DNA from: JACRCT01 sp049841135
Lineage (GTDB): Bacteria; Myxococcota; Myxococcia; Myxococcales; UBA5297
Reading direction: 5' to 3'
Assembly: GCA_049841135.1 (NCBI GenBank)
Contig: JASGHK010000005.1
Span: 2,852,001 to 2,916,000 of the forward strand
DNA: 64,000 nt
Of the stretch, positions 1-8,200 are shown piece by piece (position 1 is the stretch's first letter; each line of letters begins with the position of its first letter). The translations under genes were made by a program, and so were the position numbers. The notes below the pieces were generated by a model that worked only from the letters and a program-made list of their open reading frames with translations, ran no database searches and had not been told where the DNA came from.

Positions 1-42
1 CGGGCGGGCCGGGAAGCGGTTGACAACTTCGCCGGTTTCTAG
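1..42 (+). other. possible 3' end of an upstream gene
   Basis: Frame 1 is open from the window edge and ends at TAG (40-42), giving 13 codons. It is too short to identify. A hairpin follows 4 nt after the stop, which is what a gene end would look like, but an open stretch this short can arise by chance. Confidence 0.2.
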
Positions 43-46
43 GTCC

Positions 47-62
47 GCCGCCGTTTGGCGGC
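47..62 (+). terminator. hairpin before the outer membrane protein gene
   Basis: GCCGCC-GTTT-GGCGGC is a perfect 6-bp stem with a 4-nt loop, placed just after a possible stop codon at 40-42. There is no T-run after it, so terminator function is only likely, not shown. Confidence 0.35.
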
Positions 63-117
63 TAAGCTTGGGCCCACTTCGCTCCCGGCCGTTCGGAGGT
101 CTATCCTGCCTCGCCTT

Positions 118-1002
118 ATGCGTTCCCTGACGCCGACGCTCGCTGCCGCCGTGGTCTTCGCCCTCGCCCTGACGCCCCGCTCGGCGCGCGCGGCCATCGA
201 GACGCTGCCCACGCTGCGTGACGTGACCTCCATCCGCGCCATGGGCAAGGCGGGAGCGTCCATCGGCTATGCCGCCGACACCGACGCCATCCACGCCAAC
301 CCCGCGGGCATCGCCGCCACGCCGAGCTTCAACCTCATGCTGGGCGGCATCATCGGCATCCCCAGCCGGCACTACGTGCTGACCGCCGAGGGCATCGACT
401 CGAAGATCAACGAGGACATGACCATCCCGGTGTCCGGCGGGCTCAGCTACCAGTACTACGTCAGCGGCGAGGGGTTCGACGGGCGCAAGGGGCACGTCCT
501 CTCGCTGTCGCTCGCGGTGCCCATGTACGCGAAGTACGCGTTCGTCGGCATCACCGGGCGGTACCTGAAGTTGGGCGGCAACGTGGTGAGCAACGCCATC
601 ACCATGGACGCCGGGTTCTTCTTCCGGCCGGTGGAGATGATGGGAATCGGCCTGGTCGGCTACAACCTCATCGACGTGCGCAGTGCAGAGGCGCGGCGAG
701 GGTGGGGGATGGGGCTGAGCTTCGGCAGCGAGAAGCAGTTCCACGTCGACATCGACGCGCGGCTGGACGCGGACGGGACCGACACCTACCGGCCCACCTT
801 CACCATCGGCGGCGAGTACCTGTTCGCGAACCTCGTGGCGCCGCGTATCGGCTACAGCGAGGACATGCTGCGCAAGGCGCACCTGGCCTGCGCGGGCGTG
901 TCGCTGTTCTACGAGGGCTGGGCGTTCGAGGCGGCCTTGCGGTACGCGGTGACCGGCAAGGAGATCACCTTCGCCATCGGGTTGCGGATGGTGGAGTTTT
1001 AG
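118..1002 (+). CDS. outer membrane beta-barrel protein, PorV/FadL-like
   Basis: 294 residues. The start is the ATG at 118, because the residues after it form a clean Sec signal peptide (positively charged MRS, hydrophobic core, cleavage near SARA). An open frame reaches back to 55 but adds a non-signal-like leader; GGAGG at 95-99 is rather far upstream. The mature part opens with RAMGKAGASIGYAADTDAIHANPAGIA, split here as RAMGKAGASIGYAADTD and AIHANPAGIA, the AxANPAG motif typical of the PorV/FadL/UPF0164 outer membrane family. The rest alternates short aromatic beta-strands and ends in a strand with terminal Phe (MVEF), as expected for BAM-inserted barrels. It ends 16 nt before the convergent prepilin operon. 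A role as outer membrane partner of the neighbouring pilus/secretion genes is possible but inferred from position only. Confidence 0.75.
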   Translation: MRSLTPTLAAAVVFALALTPRSARAAIETLPTLRDVTSIRAMGKAGASIGYAADTDAIHANPAGIAATPSFNLMLGGIIGIPSRHYVLTAEGIDSKINEDMTIPVSGGLSYQYYVSGEGFDGRKGHVLSLSLAVPMYAKYAFVGITGRYLKLGGNVVSNAITMDAGFFFRPVEMMGIGLVGYNLIDVRSAEARRGWGMGLSFGSEKQFHVDIDARLDADGTDTYRPTFTIGGEYLFANLVAPRIGYSEDMLRKAHLACAGVSLFYEGWAFEAALRYAVTGKEITFAIGLRMVEF

Positions 1003-1018
1003 TCCGCGGTCCTTCGAC

Positions 1019-1687
1019 CTAGCGGCACTTGAGCCGGCCGTCTGTCGGGTCGATTCGAGGCCGAGGTGTCGTCTGCCCCACGGGCGTTTGGCACCAGCCG
1101 GCACCTGGCGGGGGAACTACTGAGCAGCATCGTACCCAGGGACCGCCGACCGGCTGGGGCGTGGTGGTGAAGCAGGGTGGCGTGGGCTGCCCCGTGTTGC
1201 AGTCTCCGCTAGGGAGGAAGGCCAGGAACGTGTTGGTCACCTGACGAGGAACATCCGTCCCGACCTCGAAGCTGCAACCCCACCTGGCGGTGCCGTTGTA
1301 GATGGGGTGTCCTGAATCGAAGACCCGTGCTTCGTATGGCTTCCCCCAAGGGTTCAGCGGGAATGTCGGCAGGTAGTGCGTCGTGAACAGTTCCTTGATT
1401 CCTTCATTTGGAGGTGATCTGTCCTGGCAGGTCGAGTGCTCCGTCTGCCCGGGCCAGCGGCCCAAGTCCCCACCAAAGCGTGTAGGGTCTGCTTGGTACG
1501 ACTGGGCGTAGAACCACCGAGCGGCATCGTGGATGGTGGCGATGTCGGTCGCGGCCTTCTGCGCCATCTTGTTGCGCGCGGACTCGATGAAATCCGGGAC
1601 GATGGCTGCGGCGAGGATGGCGGTTACGGCCAGCACGGCTCCGAGTTCGATGAGCGTGAATCCTCGAGCGGTGGGGCGGCGCTTCAT
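1019..1687 (-). CDS. prepilin-like protein with Cys-rich C-terminus (minor pilin 5)
   Basis: 222 residues. The start is ATG 1687, giving a short basic leader (MKRRPTARG) before the prepilin peptidase site G|FTLIELG; GGAG lies 6 nt upstream. ATGs at 1699 and 1711 are alternatives, and 1699 overlaps the preceding stop as TGATG. The Glu at +5 of the mature protein and about 20 hydrophobic residues (VLAVTAILAAAIV) are the class III signal of type IV pilins and pseudopilins. The C-terminal half is Pro- and Cys-rich, with a CSFEVGTDVPRQ block and an RCC pair that are shared with the two preceding genes. Last gene of a five-gene minus-strand operon starting at 4198. Expected to be a minor pilin or pseudopilin; the exact role is unknown. 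Confidence 0.85.
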   Translation of the reverse strand: MKRRPTARGFTLIELGAVLAVTAILAAAIVPDFIESARNKMAQKAATDIATIHDAARWFYAQSYQADPTRFGGDLGRWPGQTEHSTCQDRSPPNEGIKELFTTHYLPTFPLNPWGKPYEARVFDSGHPIYNGTARWGCSFEVGTDVPRQVTNTFLAFLPSGDCNTGQPTPPCFTTTPQPVGGPWVRCCSVVPPPGAGWCQTPVGQTTPRPRIDPTDGRLKCR

Positions 1688-1698
1688 GAAGGACTCCA

Positions 1699-2379
1699 TC
1701 ACTGTACGCATTCGAGTCTGCCCGCCACGAGCATGGGCTTACCCGTCTGGCAGGGGCTCACGGTGACACCCGGCTTCGGGCTGAATGCGCAGCAGCGGAC
1801 AAAGCCGGCAGGAAGGGGGGTGCTGACCTGGCAGCGACGGTCCGGCGGCGGCGGGGGATCGTCGTTGTTGCACTGGGCCAGCGGAATGAAGGACTTGAAG
1901 GCAGCCAGCAGCCCCGTATCGTTTGGCAAATTGGTATCCAGCTCGAAATTGCAGGCGGGCGGAGGGCCGCCCGTTCCCGCCAAGGCATTTGCGTACTCCA
2001 ACTGCGCCTCGTAAGGCTGGCCCCAAGGATTGAGCGGAATGCTTGTGATGTAGCCCGAGAGCCAAAGCTCTTGGATTCCCGAGTTCGGAGGACTGAGCTG
2101 CATCGCGCAGGTTTGTGGCCCCTGCTGACCAGGCCAGGTGCCTCGCCGACCAGTCATGGCGCTCCCGTCCAGAGAACGCACGTAGTACCACCTCGCCGAG
2201 TCGAGTAGACCGTTCACGTCACCGGCAGCTTTTTCGGCCATGCTGGTGCGCGCCGACTCTACAAAATCGGGCACGAAGGCCGCGGCGAGGATGGCGGTCA
2301 CCGCGAGCACGATGCCGAGCTCGATTAGGGTGAATCCGCGGCGCTGTCTTCGACGCTGCGAAGTCATCTGATGTCTCAC
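1699..2379 (-). CDS. prepilin-like protein with Cys-rich C-terminus (minor pilin 4)
   Basis: 226 residues. The N-terminus has a basic leader and RRG|FTLIELGIVLAVTAIL, a class III prepilin signal with Glu at +5. The GTG at 2379 overlaps the upstream stop as GTGA, which suggests translational coupling; ATG 2367 is an alternative start giving a leader closer to the usual length. After the hydrophobic helix comes PDFVESARTSMAEKAA, nearly the same as in the two neighbouring genes, then a Pro-rich segment with CNFELDTNLP and RCCAFSPKPG. The three genes at 1019-3026 are clearly paralogues from tandem duplication. Likely assembled, after cleavage and N-methylation, into the pilus or pseudopilus made by the downstream machine. 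Confidence 0.85.
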   Translation of the reverse strand: MRHQMTSQRRRQRRGFTLIELGIVLAVTAILAAAFVPDFVESARTSMAEKAAGDVNGLLDSARWYYVRSLDGSAMTGRRGTWPGQQGPQTCAMQLSPPNSGIQELWLSGYITSIPLNPWGQPYEAQLEYANALAGTGGPPPACNFELDTNLPNDTGLLAAFKSFIPLAQCNNDDPPPPPDRRCQVSTPLPAGFVRCCAFSPKPGVTVSPCQTGKPMLVAGRLECVQ

Positions 2380-3026
2380 GGGTTCGAAACGCAGGTGATG
2401 GGACTATTGAGCGAGCCTCTCGGGCGGAAACCGGGCGGGCAGGGGTTCACCGAGAAACCTGGTTTGGCGATGAACGAGCAGCACATGATGTTGTCGACGG
2501 ACGAGGCGGTTCCACGACAGGTGAATTTGGGGTTTGGGTCGTCGTTGCATTGGCCCTGAGGCACCAGCTTCTTGAACTGAGTTCGGAGTTGCCTGGGGAT
2601 CTCCGTGGAGACCTCAAAGCTACAGTCGTAAACCTGTCCGCCGCTGCCGCTACCTGGGAGGATGACGAGGGCGGCCTGGTAATCGAAGCCCCACGGGTTC
2701 TTCGGCGGGATCGTGAGATAGCCATCGTTACGGAGTCGGACCAGCGGGTCGACCGCCACCGGGCAGGTGTTGGGGATGTTCTCGGCCGGCCACCGCCCGC
2801 GGACGCCTTCGGCCTCGAGCAGGGACTTCGAAAAGTACCAGCGGGCAGCGTCCTGGAGCACGGCGATGTCCGCAGCTGTCCGCTCGGCCATCTTGCTCCG
2901 AGCTGCCTCGATGATGTCGGGCAGCACAGCCGTCGCGAGGATGGCAGTGACTCCGAGCACGATACCGAGCTCGATCAGCGTAAAGCCCTTGGTTGGCTTT
3001 CTGTCGCGATGGTAGCGAGGCGACAT
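2376..3026 (-). CDS. prepilin-like protein with Cys-rich C-terminus (minor pilin 3)
   Basis: 216 residues. The ATG at 3026 has an excellent ribosome binding site (GGAGGAGG directly upstream). Leader MSPRYHRDRKPTKG, then FTLIELGIVLGVTAILATAV, a class III signal with Glu at +5. The segment PDIIEAARSKMAERTAADIAVLQDAARW is shared with its two downstream paralogues (shown here as PDIIEAARSKMAER and DAARW). The C-terminal region has CSFEVSTEIPRQ, a C-x3-D-x2-P spacing and MCCSFIAKPGFS. It sits 18 nt after the preceding gene and overlaps the next by 4 nt (GTGA). The Cys pairs could form disulphides outside the inner membrane. Confidence 0.87.
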   Translation of the reverse strand: MSPRYHRDRKPTKGFTLIELGIVLGVTAILATAVLPDIIEAARSKMAERTAADIAVLQDAARWYFSKSLLEAEGVRGRWPAENIPNTCPVAVDPLVRLRNDGYLTIPPKNPWGFDYQAALVILPGSGSGGQVYDCSFEVSTEIPRQLRTQFKKLVPQGQCNDDPNPKFTCRGTASSVDNIMCCSFIAKPGFSVNPCPPGFRPRGSLNSPITCVSNP

Positions 3027-3044
3027 GCCTCCTCCACTTTTCGG

Positions 3045-3683
3045 TCAGCGCAAGAAGAGCGTGGGATCGTAGCTGAAGCGCGTGCGCTGCGAGGCGACGC
3101 TCATCAAAGGGCCGGAGAGCGAGACGCACCGCCAATCGGGTGGGCTGCAGCCAGGAATCGAGCAGGTCGGGTCGAGCGCTTGGAGGGCTCCGGAGACCTG
3201 GAAGTCCAGCTCGTCCACGCAGGTTCGCACCTCGACCCGCCGGCTGGTGAAATAGAGGAAATAGGGCCTGCCGTCGGGGTTCGCGCTGTCGGCGTACGCG
3301 TTCCTGCCGCCGTTGGCGAGCCCGTTCTGGGCACCCATCAGTTCCTTCAGCGTGTCGTACAGCTCGCCGGAGTTGATGGTCGAGAGGTCGAAGGGCGTGG
3401 GCGTGGTGTCGGAGAGAGGCTGCGGACCCAAGGCGTATTGAGGCGGGACCGTGCTGGTGTCGATGCGCAGCTTGCGAATGACTAAGTTCTGTCCCACGGC
3501 GAGGAGCCGGGATAGCTCATCTGTCGTGCGGACAACCCGGGCATGACGGGTCAAGCCTTGGATGCTCGCGGTCACGCCAGCCATGAGCACCACCGCAACG
3601 GCCAACACGATCCCTAGCTCCATCAAGCTGAAGCCGCGGTCGTGACGGGTCCGCTCTAGCGGAATACGAGGACGGCGATGCAT
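3045..3683 (-). CDS. prepilin-like protein (minor pilin 2)
   Basis: 212 residues from ATG 3683, which lies inside the end of the preceding gene (28-nt overlap). This start gives leader MHRRPRIPLERTRHDRG before FSLMELGIVLAVAVVLMAG, with Met in place of Ile next to the conserved Glu +5. The longer open frame upstream belongs to another frame of the preceding gene and is not credible. The protein has TIG-free, mixed alpha/beta-looking sequence and Cys in VRTCVDELDF and CSIPGCSPPDWRC near the C-terminus. It is less similar to the three downstream paralogues. Probably a minor pilin or pseudopilin such as GspH/I/J or FimT/PilV/W class; I cannot assign it further. Confidence 0.82.
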   Translation of the reverse strand: MHRRPRIPLERTRHDRGFSLMELGIVLAVAVVLMAGVTASIQGLTRHARVVRTTDELSRLLAVGQNLVIRKLRIDTSTVPPQYALGPQPLSDTTPTPFDLSTINSGELYDTLKELMGAQNGLANGGRNAYADSANPDGRPYFLYFTSRRVEVRTCVDELDFQVSGALQALDPTCSIPGCSPPDWRCVSLSGPLMSVASQRTRFSYDPTLFLR

Positions 3684-4198
3684 TGGCCTCCCAAGCTGCA
3701 GCCAGAGCTCCTGCAATCGCGGAAGATGGAGTTCTTCTCGAAGGGCCGGATCACGTCTTTGCAGGTAGTGCAATCCGCTTCCTCGGGTGTCTGCATGCAG
3801 ATGCGCATGCAGGTCCAGCCCTCGCACCTGCTGTCCGCGGTGGCATCGGCGGGCTCGATGGAGACAATTTTGTCGACCCAGGGTGCATCGAGGTTGCGGC
3901 CGGTAAGCGTGATGAGCTTCGCCTTGTTCAGGTTGTCGATCGTGAGCTTTGTCGTCTCGGTTGGCGCAGTGCGGATGTCGGGGTTGTAGTAGCTGAGCCC
4001 ACCATTCGTTCGCGTAGAGAACTGCTTGGCCGCCTGCCGCAGGCTCGAAACCATTTCGACCGCATTCCGGGTCCTGGCTGAGGCCATGTAGCCGCTGCCC
4101 ATCATCACCACGGACGCGAGCACGGCCATCACGGCGAGGACGATGCCGAGCTCGATGAGCGAGAAGCCGCGGGCACTCGGGTGGCGCTTGAGGATCAT
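3656..4198 (-). CDS. prepilin-like protein, first gene of minor pilin operon (minor pilin 1)
   Basis: 180 residues from ATG 4198 (MILKRHPSARG|FSLIELGIVLAVMAVL). An in-frame ATG at 4306 would add a long non-leader segment and is rejected. Class III signal with Glu +5. The last 60 residues carry ten or so Cys (CEGWTCMRICM, CTTC, CRSSGC), an unusual density for a pilin of this size. It opens the five-gene minus-strand operon and is divergent from the pilin gene at 4601, with 402 nt between them. No good ribosome binding site precedes the ATG. Confidence 0.83.
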   Translation of the reverse strand: MILKRHPSARGFSLIELGIVLAVMAVLASVVMMGSGYMASARTRNAVEMVSSLRQAAKQFSTRTNGGLSYYNPDIRTAPTETTKLTIDNLNKAKLITLTGRNLDAPWVDKIVSIEPADATADSRCEGWTCMRICMQTPEEADCTTCKDVIRPFEKNSIFRDCRSSGCSLGGQCIAVLVFR

Positions 4199-4353
4199 AG
4201 GTGGCTCAGATTCTAGCCCAGGCTGGCCCTGCGGCGGTTCGCGAAGTTCGTGAGGCACTGGCCCGCAGGTAGCAAGAGCGAGGCCTGAACACTCCCGCTC
4301 CGCCACCGCCGGGCATCTGCGCGCACGCCTGCCCAGACGCCCAACCCCTGCCC

Positions 4354-4385
4354 GTCAATGCCAGGTGTCAGCCGTCAGCATTGAC
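4354..4385. repeat. inverted repeat between divergent pilin operons
   Basis: GTCAATGC (4354-4361) and GCATTGAC (4378-4385) are perfect 8-bp inverted arms 16 nt apart, with further partial copies of TGTCAGCCG between and after them. The position, midway between two divergent pilin transcription units, fits a regulator binding site or a small hairpin. No protein can be named. Confidence 0.35.
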
Positions 4386-4434
4386 AGCCGATTGATGGCC
4401 ACTGCCCTGGGTCCCTCCCAAGGAGAAGCTGGGC

Positions 4435-4450
4435 TGGAATGCTCTCTGCA
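4435..4450 (+). promoter_or_regulatory. candidate sigma-54 (-24/-12) promoter for the pilin gene
   Basis: TGGAATGCTCTCTGCA keeps the invariant GG and GC of sigma-54 promoters at the right spacing and matches 8 of 11 defined positions of TGGCAC-N5-TTGCA. It lies about 150 nt before the pilin ATG. pilA of Myxococcus xanthus is sigma-54/PilR dependent, which makes the idea reasonable, but one weak match in GC-rich DNA is not proof. The remaining 4199-4600 sequence holds no credible gene. Confidence 0.3.
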
Positions 4451-4600
4451 GAGGGGCCTGCCGGGACGACGCTGTGAACCTGCTGACGCTGCCTGTCCGA
4501 CGAAGGTGTGACTGGGCTCACACGAGGGTGATCCGGTATCATCGCGGCCACGTTTTCGGTTCCGCAGTTCCTTCAACCGTTCCGCCCGAGGAGAAAGACC

Positions 4601-5161
4601 ATGATGACCCGCGAGAAACTCCTGCGCCTGCGCCGTCACCCCCGAGGGTTCAGCCTCATCGAACTCGGCATCGTCATCGCGGTCATCGCCGTCCTCGCGG
4701 CAGTCGTGATCTTCGGTCGCGGCTTCATCTCCGCCGGCCGCGTCTCCAAGTGCGTGGAAGGCTTCAACACCATTCGCAAGGCGGGCACGACCCTCGCCGG
4801 TCTGCGTGGTGGCGCCTTCAACACGGCTAGCGCCGCCAACGAGATTACAGGCATGGGCAAGCGGGGTCTGCTGCCGCTCGAGAAGGACACCGACACCACC
4901 TGGACGATGGCGGGCTCCGGTACGACCGCCTTCACCGCCCAGCAGATCTACTTCGCCACCGTCAACGTCGGCGGTAACACCGGCGTCAACGCCGTCGCGA
5001 TCCAGCTGAAGGCTCCGGACGGCGTGGCGTCCGAGGATGTCTGGAACTCGATCGAAAACGACAAGAACCACATCAAGACCGCCACCACCATCGGCGCGCT
5101 CAACTGCACCACGACCCGCCCGACCTCCACCGACACCAACGTCTTCTGCTTCAAGCTCTAG
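4601..5161 (+). CDS. type IV pilin-like major pilin or pseudopilin
   Basis: 186 residues. Strong ribosome binding site GAGGAGA (4588-4594) before ATGATG at 4601. Leader MMTREKLLRLRRHPRG, cleavage before FSLIELGIVIAVIAVLAAVVIF with Glu +5. The C-terminus carries two Cys 14 residues apart (NCTTT...FCFKL), like the disulphide-bonded D-region of type IVa pilins. Unlike the five minus-strand prepilins it has few other Cys and a Thr/Ala/Gly-rich body, as in an abundant structural subunit. It has a strong RBS and its own intrinsic terminator, which fits high expression. Best guess is the main filament subunit of this locus; a GspG-like role is the alternative. Confidence 0.85.
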   Translation: MMTREKLLRLRRHPRGFSLIELGIVIAVIAVLAAVVIFGRGFISAGRVSKCVEGFNTIRKAGTTLAGLRGGAFNTASAANEITGMGKRGLLPLEKDTDTTWTMAGSGTTAFTAQQIYFATVNVGGNTGVNAVAIQLKAPDGVASEDVWNSIENDKNHIKTATTIGALNCTTTRPTSTDTNVFCFKL

Positions 5162-5189
5162 TCGTCCTCCGCTTCGCTTGATCCTCACC

Positions 5190-5217
5190 GGGCCGGTCAC
5201 ACCGTCGTGACCGGCCC
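5190..5217 (+). terminator. intrinsic terminator after the pilin gene
   Basis: GGGCCGGTCAC (5190-5200), loop ACCGTC, GTGACCGGCCC (5207-5217): a perfect 11-bp stem followed by TCGTTT. It lies 28 nt after the pilin stop and before the giant lipoprotein gene, so it should separate their transcription. Confidence 0.75.
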
Positions 5218-5255
5218 TCGTTTGGCCGGCACCTCTTTCGCCCCGGACGGTCCCG

Positions 5256-8200
5256 ATGAAGCTCGCACGCTGGCTGAGTGCCGCAGGTCTCCTCTTCGCC
5301 CTGTCCGGCTGTCCCAACGATCCCATCGGCCAGCGCGACGCGGGCAAGCCCAAGTGCGACCCGACGACCTGCCTTCCGGGCCAGGTCTGCGGCACCAGTG
5401 GCTGCCGCGACTGCCGGACCGATACCGAGTGCGGCACCGGCAGCCTGTGCTGCGCGGGCGCCTGCACCGCGGGCACCTGCTGCAGCAAGTCCGACTGCAA
5501 GGCCGGCCAAGTCTGCGCCGGTGGCGCCTGCACCGCCTGCTCGTCCGACAGCCAGTGCGGCAAGGGCCAGCTCTGCTGCGCCGGCGCCTGCGTCACCGCC
5601 ACCTGCTGCGACGCGCCCGCCTCGAGCGACTGCGGCGGCGGCCCGTGCATCGAGGGCGGCTGCAAGCCCTGCACTCAGGACCTCGAGTGCGGCGAAGCCG
5701 GCGCCAAGTGCTGCAACGGCGCCTGCTACCCCGGCGACTGCTGCGCCGACGGCGACTGCCCGGCCGGGACCACCACCGGCAAGTGCGTGAACAACAGCTG
5801 CAAGGCGTGCCTGAAAGACGGCGACTGCGGCGCCGACGCCAAGTGCTGCGCGGGCCGCTGCAAGCCGAACGCGACCTGCTGTGACACCAGCAACTGTCCC
5901 GAGGCCAACAGCTGCATCATGGGCCAGTGTCGCCCCTGCGCCGGCGACGGCGAGTGCAAGGACGGCGAGCGCTGCTGCAACGGCACCTGCACCGCCGGCA
6001 ACTGCTGCGTCTCCACCGATTGCCCGGCGGGCGAGAGCTGCAACCAGGGCAGCTGCTCGGCGTGCACGAACGACGACCAGTGTCTGGGCACAGGCGAGAA
6101 GTGCTGCGCGGGCCGCTGCGTGGTGGGCAACTGCTGCCAGGCCTCGGACTGCGCCGGCGGCGCGCTGTGCCAGGACTACTCCTGCAAGAACTGCGTGGTG
6201 GACGACGACTGCGGCCTCGACTCGCGCTGCTGCGCGGGCAAGTGCCAGGCGGGCTGGCAGTGCTGCGCCGCCAAGGACTGCCCGGCGGGCGAGAACTGCA
6301 ACCAGGGCGTTTGCGGGGCGTGCCAGAAGAAGGATGACTGCGGTGGCGACAGCGTCTGCTGCGGCGGGACGTGCCTGTCCGGCGAGTGCTGCACGAGCGC
6401 CGACTGCACCGCGCCCGCGGTCTGCGCCGACAACCAGTGCGCGCAGTGCTCGACGAGCGCCCAGTGCGGCGCCGGCAAGGTCTGCTGCTCGGGCACCTGC
6501 GTCAGCGGGACCTGCTGCGGCGACGGCGATTGCCAGGATGGCGCGAGGCTGTGCAAGTCCGACCACACCTGCGGGGCCTGCACGACGAACGCGGAGTGCG
6601 GGCCGAACACGGTCTGCTGCAACGGCACCTGCCACCTGGGCGACTGCTGCCAGCCCTCGGACTGCACCGGCGCCGGCGCGAAGTGCACCGGCAACAGCTG
6701 CAAGACGTGCAACAAGGACGCGGACTGCGCTGGCAGCAAGTGCTGCGAGGGCGGCTGCAAGCCGGGCGCGGTCTGCTGCCAAAGCTCCGACTGCCCGGGC
6801 GACCAGGCCTGCATCGACGGCCAGTGCACCGGCTGTCAGACCACCTCCGACTGCTCCGGCGGCGAGATGTGCTGCGGCGGCTCCTGCAAGCCCGGCACCT
6901 GCTGCCAGAACGCGGACTGCGGCGCCGGCCAGGTGTGCGCGGCCGGCCAGTGCGGCGCCTGCGCCTCCGACGCGCAATGCGGCGCGGGGATGAAGTGCTG
7001 CGCCGGCGCCTGCGTCGCTGGCAGCTGCTGCGGCAAGGCCGACTGCAGCGCGGGGCAGATCTGCACCGCCCACGCCTGCCTGGCCTGCACCGGCGACGCT
7101 CAGTGTGGTGCGGGGATGAAGTGCTGCGGCGGCGCCTGCGTCACCGGCGACTGCTGCCAGGCCTCGGACTGCGCGGGCGCCTCGCCCAGCTGCACCAACC
7201 ACAGCTGCAAGTCCTGCACGCTCGACTCCGACTGCGGCACCGGGCGGATGTGCTGCAACGGCGGCTGCTCGCCCGGCGACTGCTGCCAGAGCTCCGATTG
7301 CCTGACCGGCGAGGTCTGCGAGGGCGGCAGCTGCCGCGGCTGCTCCTCCGACGGCGAATGTGGCGCCGGCCTGCGCTGCTGCCAGGGCGCGTGCACCCGG
7401 GCCTCGTGCTGCGGCTCCTCGGAGTGCCCCGCCGGCGAGATCTGCCGGGGTGGCGCCTGCCAGGGCTGCTCCTCCGACTCTCAGTGCCCCGGCGGCTGGC
7501 GCTGCTGCGCCGGCGCGTGCACTCCGGCCGAGTGCTGCAACACCGCGCAGTGCTCGGGCGGCGAAGTCTGCGCCGACGGCACCTGCTCCGCCTGCACCAC
7601 CGACGCCCAGTGCGGCCCCAACCTCAAGTGCTGCGCCGGCAAGTGCGAGGTCGGCAACTGCTGCTCCGCCGCCGACTGCAACGGCAGCGCCTGCACCGGC
7701 CACAGCTGCCAGGCCTGCAGCGATGACGAGGGCTGCAAGGACTACCAGCCCGGCAAGAAGTGCTGCGGCGGCGGCTGCGTCGCGGCCACCTGCTGCTCCA
7801 CTGCCGACTGCATCGGCGGCCTGGTCTGCGACCGCGGCCGCTGCGAGCTGTGCACCAGCAACAGCCAGTGCGGCGCCGGCCAGGTCTGCTGTGGTGGCCG
7901 CTGCGGCGCGGGCGACTGCTGCACCAGCTCCGAGTGCCCCGCCGGCCAGGCCTGCCACGCGGGCTTCGGCGCCGACGGCTCGCCGCTCAACCAGTGCGGC
8001 CCCTGCGCCGACAGCTCGCAATGCGCCATGGGCGAAGTCTGCTGCGACGGCGTCTGTCGCGCCGGTGACTGCTGCCGCGTCGCCGACTGCAGCGGCAAGG
8101 CCTGCAACGCCTTCCACTGTGCCGCCTGCACCGCCGACGGCGACTGCGGCTCGGGCGAGAAGTGCTGCTCCGGCGCCTGCCGGCTGGGCGAGTGCTGCGC

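Noticed and set aside
20..48. TTGACA (20-25) as a promoter for the outer membrane protein gene
   Set aside because: No acceptable -10 element lies at 16-18 nt spacing, so the hexamer alone is not enough.
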